A DNA stretch of 64,000 nucleotides, taken from Hemileia vastatrix (lineage: Eukaryota; Basidiomycota; Pucciniomycetes; Pucciniales; Zaghouaniaceae). The stretch is taken from NCBI GenBank assembly GCA_030280995.1, contig JASXTE010000001.1, positions 24,693,106 through 24,757,105 on the forward strand, in the 5' to 3' direction. Positions 11,801 through 23,738 of the stretch are shown here, one piece after another. Numbering within the stretch: the stretch's first letter is position 1; each line of letters starts with the position of its first letter. The notes beneath the pieces are model-generated. The model was given only the letters and a program-made list of their open reading frames with translations, ran no database searches and had not been told where the DNA came from. The position numbers and the translations under genes were made by a program.

Positions 11801-13005
11801 CCATGTTGGGATAAGAAATCATCTAATTCATCTAATTGATCGAGACACAACACGCTGCCATTGAGTTGGGAGCTGGTCATTGATCTGTCTCCCTCATACT
11901 TTTGCTCATCTGAAGTTCTTCTACTTGTAGTACCACTAGAAAAACCAAAATCCTTCCGAGTTGAGCCACCTGATATGGTAGCGACTGTTTTTTGGGTGCG
12001 AGGTGGCCTTGAAGGCTGTAATGCAGGAGAGGTAGCTGCCAAAGCAACTCCTGAGAACGCAAGGGCACCCGCAATGCCACCATTTGAGGCGTTTTTCTTA
12101 AGATTGTTTTTTGGTTTGGGCTTGCCAGGAGGCGAGACATATGTTTGAGAAGGGGTAGGAGTGTTAACAATTGGAGAGCTTTCCACAGATGTTTCAAGAT
12201 CCGAGGCATCGACAGGATCATTGGAAGCAGAGTGAGAGACAATAGAGTTTTTCACCGAATTGGCAGGTTGACTTTCCGAAGTCATAGAGGAGCGAGCAGA
12301 GGCACAGCCCGGCTGAGGTGCAGAGAGTGGAGTGGGAGGAAACTCATCTGAAGGATAAGAGGATGGATCATTCAACTTAGAGCTCATATTGCACTGGGTT
12401 TGGTAATCAGGTTCACTGTTGTGAGATTGAAAAGATGAAGAACGGTGATTCAAAAGGTGCAGCGGTCTATCAGAAAAAACACCAGGAGAATTTGAAGTTA
12501 ACAGAGAAGGGCTACCGAGACTTGTGCGAGAATGAGCCAGAGAGGGTAAAGAGATGGTGCGACAGGAAGTAAATGAAGCAGGATGGAGCAAAGGAGAAGG
12601 GTCTTGAACAACCAACGAAGGTGTTGGAAGGGGGGGCGTGATGGGTGAAAGTTTAGACGATAAGGATCCAAGTTTGACTGCGGATAATGGCGGAGAAGGG
12701 GCGAAGTTTTTAGAGACAGCTGATAGGCTTTGGCGTCGAGGAAGGGCGGATGGAGTCAAAGAAATAGCTGACGGGCCTTCAGGGGGGAGTGGGGTAGTGG
12801 ATGAGACAGTGGATGAGACAGTGGATTGGGATGGAACAAAAATGGTATTGGGACGAGACCGAGAAGCGCGAGAGAGGGTGGACGGAGGAGAGTCTGAGAA
12901 AGGAATTGGTTCTTCCAGGGATGAGGATGGGGATGCTTTAACAAGGGCAGTAGCAAAAGTTGTTTGAGATTTGTCAGCCTTTTTGCGGCGGAGGTTGGAA
13001 AACAT
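8895..13005 (-). CDS. GRAM-VASt sterol transporter, Lam/Ysp2 family
   Basis: Six exons, all in phase: 13005-11712, 11677-11526, 11269-11174, 11058-10494, 10169-9852, 9763-8895; about 1,097 residues. Residues 1-410 are Ser/Pro-rich and disordered. A GRAM domain follows (about 415-535): FHNIFKTIPEDDYLIE, YGCALQRDILVQGRLYVSE, FNANIFGWVTS, ASFLSRDSTYDLI. The VASt sterol-binding domain (about 655-805) runs from FKDVVLDIVLP through LFQGTFLKTFW and DWNPGLGP to ITCTVEWSKP. A single hydrophobic helix (VGMLIASGLIFVLLVSNIW, about 940) and a short coiled tail (EDIVQLLHHLEERIQEIKQS) end the protein. By family knowledge these proteins are anchored in the ER membrane and move ergosterol at contact sites with the plasma membrane. 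Exon 3 must end at the donor GTTTGT (11173) to keep frame. The start is the first ATG of exon 1. A hairpin repeat lies just past the stop. Confidence 0.93.
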
Positions 13006-14992
13006 GAATTAGAGGAACGAGTGGTGGAATGAAATGTGAGGCCGTGGACTGGGATCCGATTTGTGTGTTTTTGATGATATATTGGAGAGATGAAGAGCAG
13101 CCACCAACACAAAGAAAAAGAGAATCAAATAAAGTCAATCGAAATAGCGAAGTTGAGGAGACAAAGAACCATAGGACAATTATGGATCCAAAAAAAGATA
13201 TAAAAAGATATAAACGAAAAAAAAAAAAAAAAAAAAAAGCCAAGGATCAGTGAAAATAAAACAACGATGTCAAATTGAAAAATGAATGAATGGAATCTAC
13301 TGACCAAGTTTTTCAATTCATGGTTATTGATTTTTTAAGGTGATTGAAGGATTACAAATATATATCTACATTCATGAATATTAAAAGCTATTAATAATTT
13401 GAGTTTGATGAGTGGATGAATTTGTTGCGATCAAATCTCACACTGTTTTGAGTTCATCTCCCGAACACTCCAAGGAGCAGCATCCAGATTGAAGATCTGA
13501 TGCCACTGAGAGCGCAGGCAACGGCGACGACGCCTCGGTTTCTACCACTCTGCTCTTCAAGTACGTTCCTCACACGCATCCCAGCTCTACGACGCTGCAT
13601 CATCATGTCGGACACAGCAATTGAGCGGTGTTCATCGGACTAGGATGAGGTGTTAAATTAAGCTTGGCGATGATTGGGCCCCTTGAATATATTTAACTCC
13701 ACCTTTGCAAATGTCCCCTAAAGCCAAATCCTTGGAAATGAATGCTTCTTAAAATGCCTCATCTGTCGACATCACTCTTTTCTTCTTCATTTGTTGGCAC
13801 TTCATAATTAGGAAATATCTATCGAAAATTCATTTTAAGCCAATATGACCTCAGTTCAACGTAAGATTTTTGGTATCATAATCTATAAAAATATCTTTGA
13901 AACCCTCAGGTTAACAGGTTTTTCAAAAATAAACAACATATAGGCTAAGGTATTTTTCTCGATGATCATACACTAGATATATGCTCAAGTCTTGATCATG
14001 ATTACATTTCTACTCAGAATATGTAGATCAATTTTCCCAGTGTTTCTGCCCAATCATTAGCTATTTCCATAACACTTTAAGCTGCCATAATTATAAGTAT
14101 ATGTCGGTGATGAAAGCTTCAGATAGCAGTCAATATTGATTACACAGGAACATTCTCCTCGGATAGATAGTAGTTTTATTAAATCCAGACATTTCCGTCT
14201 TACGCTCTTCCAGAAATTTAATCATAAGAGTCTCCAGCTCTACCAAAAGGTTAACCGCACCTTCTTATCCCTCTTTTTCACTCCTCTCTACTTATCCTCC
14301 CTTCAACCTTGCAATATAGCTACCTTCTACAAAGCACTAAAAAGATTACCTGGCAACTAACTCTCATCTTCCATTTCCTATTGCACCTCACTTGGCTCTC
14401 TCGTGGCGTCAAAAAAAAAAAAAAAAAAAAGCACGACCTTGTTCCTAATATAATATAATATTCAATTCTTCCACTCTTTGAACTTTTCCAATCTCTCCGG
14501 ACTTGATAAAACATCATGGACACTTATATCATTTGCCGTATGTTCCATTTTTTTCACCTCACCCAGCATAGATTATGAACACCCAACTCAACCTTTTACT
14601 CTCACTGCCTCTTAATCATCATTGCTGTGTAGATTTTACTTGGCAAGATGTGGAATAAAGATTTTTGCCTTTGTTCACTAGTTTTTGAAGAAAAAACGCC
14701 GATAAAAGGCAATTGTTACTCAAGTTTCTTGGAGTAAAGTGCAACTTCTATGAGCGGTAGCCAACATGTGTGAAAGCCAGGGTATCAGGAAATAATGAGA
14801 TTGCAATGAACGGAGGTGGGTAGACAAAGCTCTAGGTAGCACTCAACCCGCCGAAACTTGACAACCCTTGGTGTGAGAATAGGTACAACCAAATCATTCC
14901 TATTACAGTACTATCTCTCAAATATAACTAAACTACTTTAGAATGGTTTGCTGCTGAGTGTGTGAGCGTCTATCTGCGTGTAGATATATAAA
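13006..14992. other. Intergenic sequence with a GC-rich island
   Basis: Mostly AT-rich, with A/T homopolymers at about 13220 and 14411. The stretch 13436-13650 is distinctly GC-rich and open in more than one frame. On the plus strand it contains a 48-codon ORF from 13500 and a strong donor-like GTACGT at 13561, so it may be an exon or a non-coding 5' exon, but I could not join it to anything. No other gene is supported. Confidence 0.5.
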
Positions 14993-15744
14993 ATGAATGA
15001 GATGAATACGAATGGGATGGAAACAAGAGTTTCAAAAAATAATTATCCAAGGTTATCTGCGCAATGGGCGAGCGAATGGAGGGCCGTTTCATGTTTAGTG
15101 AGTGTTGTAAAACAAATGTCTTTTTCATAGCTGATACGGTGGTCTATGGATTTCGCAGCCATTATCGTTTCGTTAGTTTTGATCGATTATTATAGCTGCC
15201 CAATGTAGCTTACACAAGAGAAAAGACGGACATGAAGAAGCTGATTCGGTTGAACTTAATCTTTTGCTTGTCCAGACCGGTGATTGCTATGCTTGCAGCA
15301 GCTATAGGATGCTCGATTATGAGTGACGCTGGTTACGAAAACTACACCCCAATACGTGTTGCGTGTGCCATGGCTGCTGTAGGGTCGCCGATTGTAGCCT
15401 TAGGATGTATACTACTTTCAGCTTGTCTTTTGATGGATGATGTCTTTCTTGAATCGATCACAGATTCCGAAGCACGCGAATCATTTATTAGGCTTTGTAC
15501 TTCTATTAAAAAGTTGCACAACATATGGGGCTTTATTATACCGTATATTATCAGTTTGACGGCTCTACCGGTAGGGTCATATATTCTTCGCGCCGTAAAA
15601 CACTATCAATATATTCCTCCTATCAATGCGCTCAGGGCCGGGGCGGTCGGAGGTATCTTTGCTTGGCCAATCTTTTATCTTGTTGTGCATTCGGTGCGTC
15701 TGTGTGATGTAGGGAAACTGATTTTTGCATATGACCAACTCTGA
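14993..15744 (+). CDS. Small polytopic membrane protein, unknown
   Basis: Best model is two exons, 14993-15097 and 15196-15744, joined in phase 0 over a 98-bp intron (GTGAGT...TTATAG), giving 217 residues. A single-exon version starting at the ATG 15232 (170 residues) is also possible. Four hydrophobic segments are visible: roughly LIFCLSRPVIAMLAAAIG, MAAVGSPIVALGCILLSAC, WGFIIPYIISLTALPVGSY and AGAVGGIFAWPIFYLVV. The loop between helices 2 and 3 is acidic (LMDDVFLESITDSEARESF). I do not recognise the family. Codon use and GC content match the neighbouring host genes and not the transposons, which supports a real gene. A TATATAAA stretch lies directly before the upstream ATG. A membrane role is inferred from hydrophobicity only. 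Confidence 0.65.
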
Positions 15745-15954
15745 ATGCATTTTTCTATTTTTGTCTTTAGCTGCTATGTATAACTAAGCCTTCTCAAGTT
15801 AAAGAAGGCCCATAGCATTGTACGAACACTTTCAAAAGTAGGATATAATAGACACAGATTCAATCTTTCTATATGTACAATAGCTCCTCTAGATTTATAC
15901 CATTCCAAGCTGGCGATTGGAGTCATCTCGATTTGTTTGTTAGATTATTAAATT

Positions 15955-16146
15955 ATGTCTGTATACATTAATAAATTAACCTCACAAGCAGTCTCTTTTG
16001 ATGATGTATCTACTGTTTCTAGAACATCTGTATCAGGTAATCTTTAGTATATCCACTTACTGTTTTCTATATGTTTTCCTAATCTCTCCTTGCTGGATTT
16101 TTTAAAATGTTATTTACCTTCCAGACAAAAGCTATGGGCAGACTAT
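15955..16146 (+). CDS. Possible start of a small spliced gene (unresolved)
   Basis: An ATG at 15955 opens 27 codons (MSVYINKLTSQAVSFDDVS...) ending at a good donor (G|GTAATC, 16036). A 22-bp mini-exon at 16125-16146, between an acceptor CCTTCCAG and a donor GTAAGT, continues in phase (DKSYGQT). I could not find a convincing third exon. Open stretches at 16147-16299 and 16322-16400 are candidates. No family recognised; could also be a chance structure. Confidence 0.25.
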
Positions 16147-16957
16147 GTAAGTTTCAAAATGAATGTTGGCAACAATGTTCTATTTGAAAGTTATCTTCTA
16201 AATGAAGTGATATCTGCGCATATGCATCAATGTGTATCCCTGGCAAAAGGTTTGGGGATCAACACAATTGTGTTCAATGCATGCCTGCATCCTAAATAAA
16301 TGATTGTGGTATTGGAGCTAGGCAATTTTGCGGTTAAATCCAAAAGGAGGTATATTATCCAGACTAGCTTGTATAGCAGAAGCCAAACAAAATAAAGGAT
16401 AGGTAAGAAGCAGAAGTACTATTGGTATTAGAAAATCCAGTATTTAATTTAGTAAAACTTGTACTGATTAGAGCAAGAAGGTATTGAATACAAGAATCTA
16501 CTATAGTCGAGAATGAAGTGATGGATCAAAAAAGGTATTGTTCAAAGCTTCCAATAGTGAAAGATTGGAATAAGAAATTTGCTCTGACTTGGAAAAATGT
16601 AAGTCTTTCCAGATAGCCGAGTTCAAGTTTCGAAGGGGACTTGCTTGATTTTTGCCTTCTTTCATGCTTTCTCTCTGATGATTGGCCAATAAGATGAATC
16701 AAGTGTGATATGTAGCCACTTGTTTCATGTCCCGAGAGTTCAATGATCCTAAAACCCCCAAAATAAAAATAGCCTTTGGTTTGAGATGACTGACTCATTT
16801 CTTAGCGTGTGGCTCGGATTGTGAAACCGAATCTCTCGGCAGTACTGGCTGCGTGCACGTATACGGTTACTACTGATCGATCTGTGCCTTCTGGTGCAGC
16901 GCATAAGAGAGGGCGAAGAAGTGGGGCAGTGAGCGCTGGACTGGCATCTTTTTCTTC
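16147..16957. other. Intergenic/upstream region of the PDAT gene
   Basis: No gene confirmed. Two short open stretches on the plus strand (16090-16299 and 16322-16400) may be exons of the preceding unresolved gene. An acceptor-like TTTCTTAG at about 16798-16805 could mark a spliced 5' leader for the PDAT gene. Confidence 0.4.
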
Positions 16958-19900
16958 ATGGACGACCATCCTGACAAGTCTGGCATCCGTCATCGGGCCA
17001 AAAATTCTCAAAGATCAGATGTCAAGGATCGGCATTCATCACCCACTATTCCGTGCGTTATTTCTTGTTCATACCTTGTACTCAATTCCTGGATTAATCA
17101 GCCCTTCTCTTTTTTTTGGCTTCCATGGCATACATATCTTCAATATTATGGGGTTTCTTTTTCTTTATGGTTTATTAGTAGTTGTTCAGAGCCTCCTTTC
17201 ACCCGACGGCTAAGAGACTTGGCTGCTACACTGAGATTTTCTGATCAGGGAAGCGTTAAGTTGTCAGCTGTAAGCCGTTTGTTAACCTTAGAATCACAGA
17301 TTTTTTATTCAATCACATGATCTTGAACCTAGTTAGTAAAAATCTTGCTTGCTCTTTTTTCCCTTTCTGTTCCTTTCTTTCTACTGGTTTGGAACTTTGA
17401 GTGCATTATAGCCCGGAACCCCTTGGGATGATCTCGATTTGTCAAAATCTTTTTTAGCTAATCCTCCCCCTCAGACAGCCACTGTGGGTTATCTGTACCG
17501 AAAGCGGCTATTTTTTATTGTTGGTGGCTTGCTAGGGATTCTCATTGGTTGGTATGCTGTTTTTTATTTTCCTTCTTATTCTTCTGTTTTTCAGTTTTTT
17601 TTTTTTTTTTTTTCTCGAAAAATTATCAAAGAGAGCCATTTTTTTTCTGCCTATTACTAATGTTTTTTCCGATTTATTCGTCTTGATTTTTCGCTCCAAA
17701 AAAAATAAAGGCTATTCACAGAGGGCTCTACCAACTTTTCAGATGTTCATTTTCCTGAATTTGAATTTGATTTCGATCAGAAAATATCCAACATGCTCGA
17801 AGCTGTGGGTGGAAGTCTAGGCGAATCTTCTGTGTTGTCAAATTTGTTACCTCAACTTAACCTCACTGATGTATTTCAAGTTGCTGGAAAAGCATGGCTG
17901 AAAAATCATGATTTTACTGTTAGTAAATACGTTACTATGTACTGTATCTCTTATATACACTTAAACGCCCTTGGTTCTCTTGTTGAAGGTGGGTCGGCAA
18001 GCCAAAGAGAGAGGATTGGTCAAGAAGCACGCTGTACTATTAATTCCTGGAATTGTGTCGAGTGTATGCCATGAATTTCGATTTCCTTGGCGCGTGTTGG
18101 TTGTAGATACATCCCAATTGAAAGCATCTTAATTGATTCCATCCAACTGCTTTATACTTTTCTTTTTTGTTTGGGAAATGGGGGGACTTTCCCGCTATTA
18201 AGGGCTTAGGTATCATGCATTTTGACTGTGATCTTATGGTATAAATCGATTTTTTCTGACAAGAGCATTTTTTGGTAAGCAGAAAGCTGGGCCACAACAG
18301 AGGAAAGTGCTCCATTTTTTCGTAGCCGAATATGGGGCACTGCTGCAATGGTAAGCCTTTTGGACTATAAAGCACATCAAAATTCTAATTTTCTTCACTT
18401 TTTTGGCACTTTCACTAAAAAGATCAGAGCCGCTGTAACTAGAAAAGATGATTGGCTTAGGTCTATTTCTTTAGATCTTGAAACTGGTCTTGATCCACCG
18501 GGGGTGAAAGTACGCGCCGTTCAAGGGTTTGATGCTGCAGCTTATTTCGTGCAAGGTTATTGGTCAGTAATTAATATAGTATTTTTGAGGTTTTTTTTTC
18601 TGTCAAGTTCGAAATATTTTCCATTGTTAAAAATTCTTTTAGACACCGTACCTATCTATATTAATTGTTTAATGGAACTTGCTTTTTCAAAATAAAATTC
18701 AGGATTTGGCAGAAAATTATTGAGAGTAAGTTACCATTGGATCATGGCGTAGTTAATTAACAACTTGTTATGGCTGAATAGACTGTGTGCTTATGTTCAA
18801 AACCAATCACTTTTTAATTCTCTGTATTAGACCTTGCGGTACTAGATTATGATCCATTAGATATGGCTTTGCTTTCGTATGACTGGAGACTTGCTCCACT
18901 CAATTTAGAAGTTCGCGATCGATATTTCTCTAGAATGAAGATGACTATTGAACACACCAAGATCCACGCTAACAAAAAGACCGTTCTTGTTAGCCATTCA
19001 ATGGGGGGTAGCATTGTTCTCTTTTTTTTAAAGTAGGTTAATTTTAAGTTTGTCTCATGATTCGCCTCAGATGACTCATTCAACTCAATATTTGTTCAGG
19101 TGGGTGGAAGCAGAAGGCTATGGTAACGGTGGCCCAAACTGGGTCAATGATCATATTGAGACATTCATTAATATCGCGGGAACTATGTTTGGTAAGTACT
19201 CCAAAAGCACCCAATTACCAAATTTTCGACACGCTAATAATCACTTCTAAACTCCTGTTTTATCAAAGGTGTGCCTAAAACACTGGCAGCATTATTGAGT
19301 GGAGAGGTAGGCCAAAATTTCTAGTTACCCTGAACTTAAATTGAGACGCTGTGTTTTTGTTATTTTCAAGATGAAAGATACCGTCGAATTGAATCCAGCT
19401 GGCGTTTTTCTTCTTGAGAAATTGTTCAGTCGGCGTCAGAGAAGTGATCTATTTAGATCATGGGCTGGGTCTGCGAACCTTTGGCCAAAGGGTGGCAATG
19501 CGGTTTGGGTATGCCAATCTTACAAGCGCTTGGCTTCTATATTCATTGAATCAAGAGACACCTTTTTTGATTGATTGATTTATTTTTTGTTTCAGGGCTC
19601 TTCCAAAAATGCTCCTGATGATCCAGAAAATGCTACTTTATCCTCTGGCAATGTAAATATTGTCTTTCCTAGTTTTATGTCCATTTTTTTGGGAAAAAAA
19701 GAAGCATCTCACTTAATGTTTGTACCATAGGTTTACAATTTCCGGCCTCAAGCAGACCCAAAGGAAGATGAAGGATTAACCAACTTGACAGTCACTGAGG
19801 CTTATCATTACTTATTAAGACATTCGCCCGCCAGCTTTCAAAAGATGATTGAAACAAATTATAGCTATGGATTGGAGACCGATGAAGCTCAACTGATAAA

Positions 19901-20833
19901 GAACAATAAGGATTTTCGGAAGTGGTCTAACCCCTTGGAAATTCAGCTACCTAAGGCACCTAATATGAAAATATTTTGCTTATATGGAGTCGGTAAACCA
20001 ACTGAGGTGTGCATTATTAGATCGAAATTTAATTGTTTCCGCTTTTGTGGATCATATCTACTCTAAATTTGATTTTCACCATCTTTCATTCCTTTTTTTT
20101 TAGCGTGGTTATTGGTACCGAAGAGGACCCTTTGAAACAGATGAAACGGAGACACATGGTCAAGCTGCAAAATGTAAAGGTCTTAAAGTAGAGTGCACCA
20201 ATAGAACATTTTCAACTCCATTAAATTTCCCACTATCTCAGCAAGTGTGGATTGACACTGATGTGATGCTAGAGCATGAACATCCTAAAGTGAGAAATGG
20301 CGTAAGCTTTGGAGATGGAGATGGAACTGTATCGGTATTGAGTTTAGGGGCCATGTGCTATGATGGGTGGAAAAAGAAAATCTACAATCCGGCAAATGTC
20401 AGTATCATTGACCTTGATATCAAATTCTGGAGATCTCATTTTTTTTTTTCTTGTCAGATTCGTGTGGTGACTCATGAAATTGAACATCGGCCCCAAGGAT
20501 ACGATATACGCGGTGGTACGACATCTGCTGATCGTGAGTAAACTTATCTAAAAAAATAATAACCGAATTTCGCTGTTTTACCAGGTTTTACTCCTATCAA
20601 ATGTACTTATTCAATGTGCTTTACATTCAATTTAATTTTTATTATTATGATGATATTCACCATCTCTATCGATTCTTATCCTGTTGAATGAAAATACAGA
20701 TATTGATATATTGGGTTCTTCAGAATTGAATGAAGCTATTCTGAACATTGTGGCTGGAAAAGAGGATTTAGTCCAGGACAGGATTATTTCTGATCTTCCA
20801 AAATATGTCTCCAAAATTAATTGGGCTGGTTAG
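16958..20833 (+). CDS. Phospholipid:diacylglycerol acyltransferase (PDAT, Lro1 type)
   Basis: LCAT-family enzyme that transfers an acyl chain from a phospholipid to diacylglycerol to make triacylglycerol, at the ER. Exons from 17412 on are firm: 17412-17551, 17711-17918, 17989-18061, 18283-18350, 18423-18562, 18703-18725, 18831-19032, 19100-19191, 19269-19306, 19371-19508, 19596-19652, 19731-20006, 20104-20397, 20458-20533, 20700-20833; they add up in frame to 652 residues. Visible motifs, in order: GTPWDDLDL, an N-terminal membrane anchor (RKRLFFIVGGLLGILIGW), LIPGI, LDPPGVKVRAVQGFDAA, YDWRLAPLNLEVRD, the nucleophile serine in SHSMGG, the Asp in FGDGDGTV, and the His region VVTHEIEHRP. Length is like yeast Lro1. 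The first exon (16958-17056, weak donor GTTATT) is a guess; the usual donor GTGCGT at 17053 does not keep frame. Confidence 0.93.
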
Positions 20834-21140
20834 GTATGCAATTAAGCAAAATATAGATTCTGAACAAGTGATAATCAAAGAATAAAAGTTGCTTTTCCCT
20901 AATATAAGCAAATATATATAAGGATAGTATTTGTAAATATAAATGTGTATTCATGCGTAGTAACATGGTGGTATCATCCATAAGAGTGCTTTTTGTGTTT
21001 TTTTTTTCTTTTTGTTAGTGATTTTGATTTTCAGAAGGAGAAATTTTTCATATAGACTTGTGTTTATAAGGTCAATTCTCTGTGATTTTTTAGCGTGGTT
21101 AAAAATTTCCTAACTGTTATATGCACACATAAATAGATAT
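20834..21140. other. PDAT 3' flank
   Basis: AT-rich presumed 3' UTR and intergenic sequence with no other feature. It ends where a 610-bp block begins that is duplicated at 26951. Confidence 0.5.
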
Positions 21141-21263
21141 AATGTGTTTTATTGGATTTTAACACATTTTAGTTTACTCGATTCTAAGATCCTGGTACGC
21201 ATACTTGTAGCGCTTAAGTATTCTTTAGCTTCAATGATTGCGATTGATAAAATTATATTAGTC

Positions 21264-21297
<34 letters not shown>

Positions 21298-21749
21298 TCT
21301 TTTTTGGGCGTCCGTGGGCACAAAAACAAAAGTCTTTTACTTCAAGAGAATTTTTTATTTTTTATTTTTTTTTATTTTTTTTTATACTTGATCTTTGTGT
21401 CAATTTTTCAAATATCTAGATTGTGTGAATGTATAGATTAATAAATAAAATCCAAAAATTATCATATAATCTGTATATTTTGAAGATGATTTTTTCTAAT
21501 TTTAATTTTTTAATTTTTTTGATGCTTTAATTGTGATATGTCAAAGATAGGTCATAAGAGGGAGGTTGGATTATTAGTTAAGATATAGATAGGATGTAGA
21601 GTATAGAGTGTAGACATCCATCTTATATAGAGAAATAAGTTAGGTTTTAACTGTGGTAATAGTGATGATTATAGAAGGAAAGTAATAAAGAGTACAGAGA
21701 TATGGAAAATGGACAAATAGATAAGGAAAGTAGTAGATAGAGTAGTAGA
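21141..21749. repeat. 610-bp flank block, first of two copies
   Basis: Begins AATGTGTTTTATTGG. It is nearly identical to 26951-27555 apart from homopolymer lengths (A28 near 21271 against A15 near 27082) and scattered changes. It was evidently duplicated together with the adjacent transposon copy. Non-coding. Confidence 0.9.
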
Positions 21750-21769
21750 ATAGAAAGGTATCAATGTTC

Positions 21770-21935
21770 AGGGATCCGCAATTAGGGATCAGCAATTTTT
21801 TTTGCTGGGATCAGACATTATTAATTGCAAATGATTCTTATCCACTAGCCCCAGGGCTAGTGGATAAGGATTGCACAATAATGCATTATCCCACCTCTTA
21901 TACCCCAATTTCTGTTCCTAATTCCGGATCCCAAA
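21770..21935. repeat. Foldback at the left end of copy 1
   Basis: About 80-bp inverted arms meet at 21852. The core 21837-21868 (CTTATCCACTAGCC...GGCTAGTGGATAAG) is palindromic except for the central pair, and the arms extend outward through GGGATCCG/GGATCCC and CATTATT/AATAATG. Repeated at 27575-27742 in copy 2. Copies 3 and 4 start inside the right arm, so they keep only half of it. Confidence 0.85.
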
Positions 21936-22483
21936 CTCATCACATCCATGATTGATTTGTAAGCAAGTCACATGACATATAATTGCAGATGACATCCTTA
22001 TGTGTCTCTTCACTCTATGCTACTTGAATTTGGTGGTGAACACATAACATTTTTTCTCATCCTTATGTGTCTCTTCACTCTATGCTACTTAATTTTGGTG
22101 GCAAACACATAACATTTTTTTCTATCTACACACCCCACCTGCTTATTTGGTGGTGAATTCCCACTTCTGACTCATTACCTAAACCTTTTACCAACAATAA
22201 TGAAGCACCTCTCTACTAGTAAGCAACTTCACTAAGATATGAATGCTATCACCTTAACTTAAGCTGCTAACTCTGACTCTGACTCTGGGTTGGAAGACAC
22301 TTTATCTTATATGTCTTTTCAATGATCTTTATGAAGAAGAGGATCCCAAACCTGCACCAGCTCTCCCCTCCCTTGAATCACAAAACATTCTTTTCACCAG
22401 CATACACTCTGTCATTATGCTAATCACCCTCCAACATTTTGAAACACAACTCTATTAATATTTTTTTTTTTTTTTTTCATACT

Positions 22484-23320
22484 CTCCAAATGTTCAACTT
22501 GTATGATTTATTCACTTGGTTTGGTATTTTTGTTTTTTGAAGAGTCATTTTTATTTTGAATTTATGCTGAATGTCTCTTTTTTAAATGTCTCATTTGTTT
22601 TAATTCACCAGCTCAACATGAAATCACATATTTTCTGCAATCTCATAATTTTTCACTGTTTCTTTTTTTCATTCATCCCTCATATCCTTTCCTCCTCTCC
22701 TCAAACATCCATCAAACAATTTGGCTTTATTTATTTTCTCATCTCATCTCTCCAGGTAAGTCATTTTATTCATTTTTTTTTAATTTTTTAATTGCTAATT
22801 ATAATTTTTTTGTTTTATTTTCTGTTTATTTTTCTTCTTTTTTTTTCTTTTTTGTATCTAACTTTTTTTTGAAAGTGGTTATTTTTGATTTTTATGGTAA
22901 AATTGATCTTTTTTTTCTCTTTCCCTTTTTTCTTTCACTTTTAGCTCCATAACCTTACTCTTCGTCCCTCCTTGTCATAATCATTATCCCCTTCTTTCCC
23001 CTATTTCACTTTTTTTTAGTTCCATGTCATTAAAATACATACATTGCACATTCTCTATGCGATTCACTTACTCCATATTCAATTTCCCCCAAATTCCAAC
23101 ATCAATCTTTCTTAATATATTTTTCCTACTTTTCAATCAAGGTAAGTTTCATCTCCTTTTTTTCATGCCTATATGATATCTCATTCCTTTTATGAAAACT
23201 TCATACTTAAATATATGTATGACTCTTATCTGGATAACAGTGAACTTATAAAACTCCTTTTGATCTCATCTTCATTACCACTTTTCAAGTTTTTGTAAAA
23301 TTTTGAAAATCAGACTCGGA
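22484..23320 (+). other. Leader region of the copy-1 dioxygenase gene
   Basis: AT- and T-rich sequence conserved in all four copies, with splice-donor-like sites at CTCTCCAG|GTAAGT (22755) and ATCAAG|GTAAGT (23141). The short open frame from the ATG at 22618 is broken by a stop in copies 3 and 4, so this is more likely non-coding leader than protein. Confidence 0.5.
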
Positions 23321-23640
23321 ATTAGGGTTAGGTTTATTCAAATCTAATGTTCTTTTTACTGAAGATTCTCCTGAAGGCTACCTTTCATTTCCTGCAAACA
23401 GATTTGAATTTGATTCAGTGGTTGCTGAGATATTGACCGTTAAAGTTGAGCCTTTTTTTTCCCAATTTAAATTTTTATTTCATTTTTTTATGTAACAAAT
23501 TAGGGTTAGGTTTATTTAAATTGCATGTCCTTTAACTGAAGATTTTACTAAAGCATATCTTTCATTTTCCACAAACAGGTTTGAATTAGGTTCAGTGGTT
23601 GCTGAGATTTTGACCTTTGAAGTTGAGCCTTTTTTCCAAA
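23321..23640. repeat. TTAGGGTTAGG modules, copy 1 (two units)
   Basis: Two units of about 180 bp start AATTAGGGTTAGGTTTATT (23321 and 23501). They run through a conserved GAAGATT..CCTGAAG..TATCTTTCATTTCC block and TTCAGTGGTTGCTGAGAT to end in AGTTGAGCCTTTTTT. No frame is kept between units. The same module recurs three times in each of copies 2, 3 and 4. Confidence 0.85.
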
Positions 23641-23738
23641 TTTCACTTGTCTTATTTCACATTTTTATATTGCATATTTAGAGGATAAGGATTCTGAAAC
23701 TCTTATATGATTATTATCTAGGCATTTCAATTATATAG

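Noticed and set aside
11861..12967. Plus-strand ORFs inside the sterol-transporter first exon
   Set aside because: Antisense to a well-supported coding exon, which keeps its own domain and splice logic.
16809..17213. Plus-strand ORF of 134 codons before PDAT
   Set aside because: Its frame does not join the firm PDAT exon at 17412 and shows no conserved motif; it overlaps the probable first exon in another frame.
20632..20814. Minus-strand ORF over the last PDAT exon
   Set aside because: Shadow of the PDAT coding exon, which has the expected C-terminal residues and stop.
23321..23340. Telomere or subtelomere end
   Set aside because: Only two TTAGGG-like units per module, embedded in a repeated transposon; not an array.
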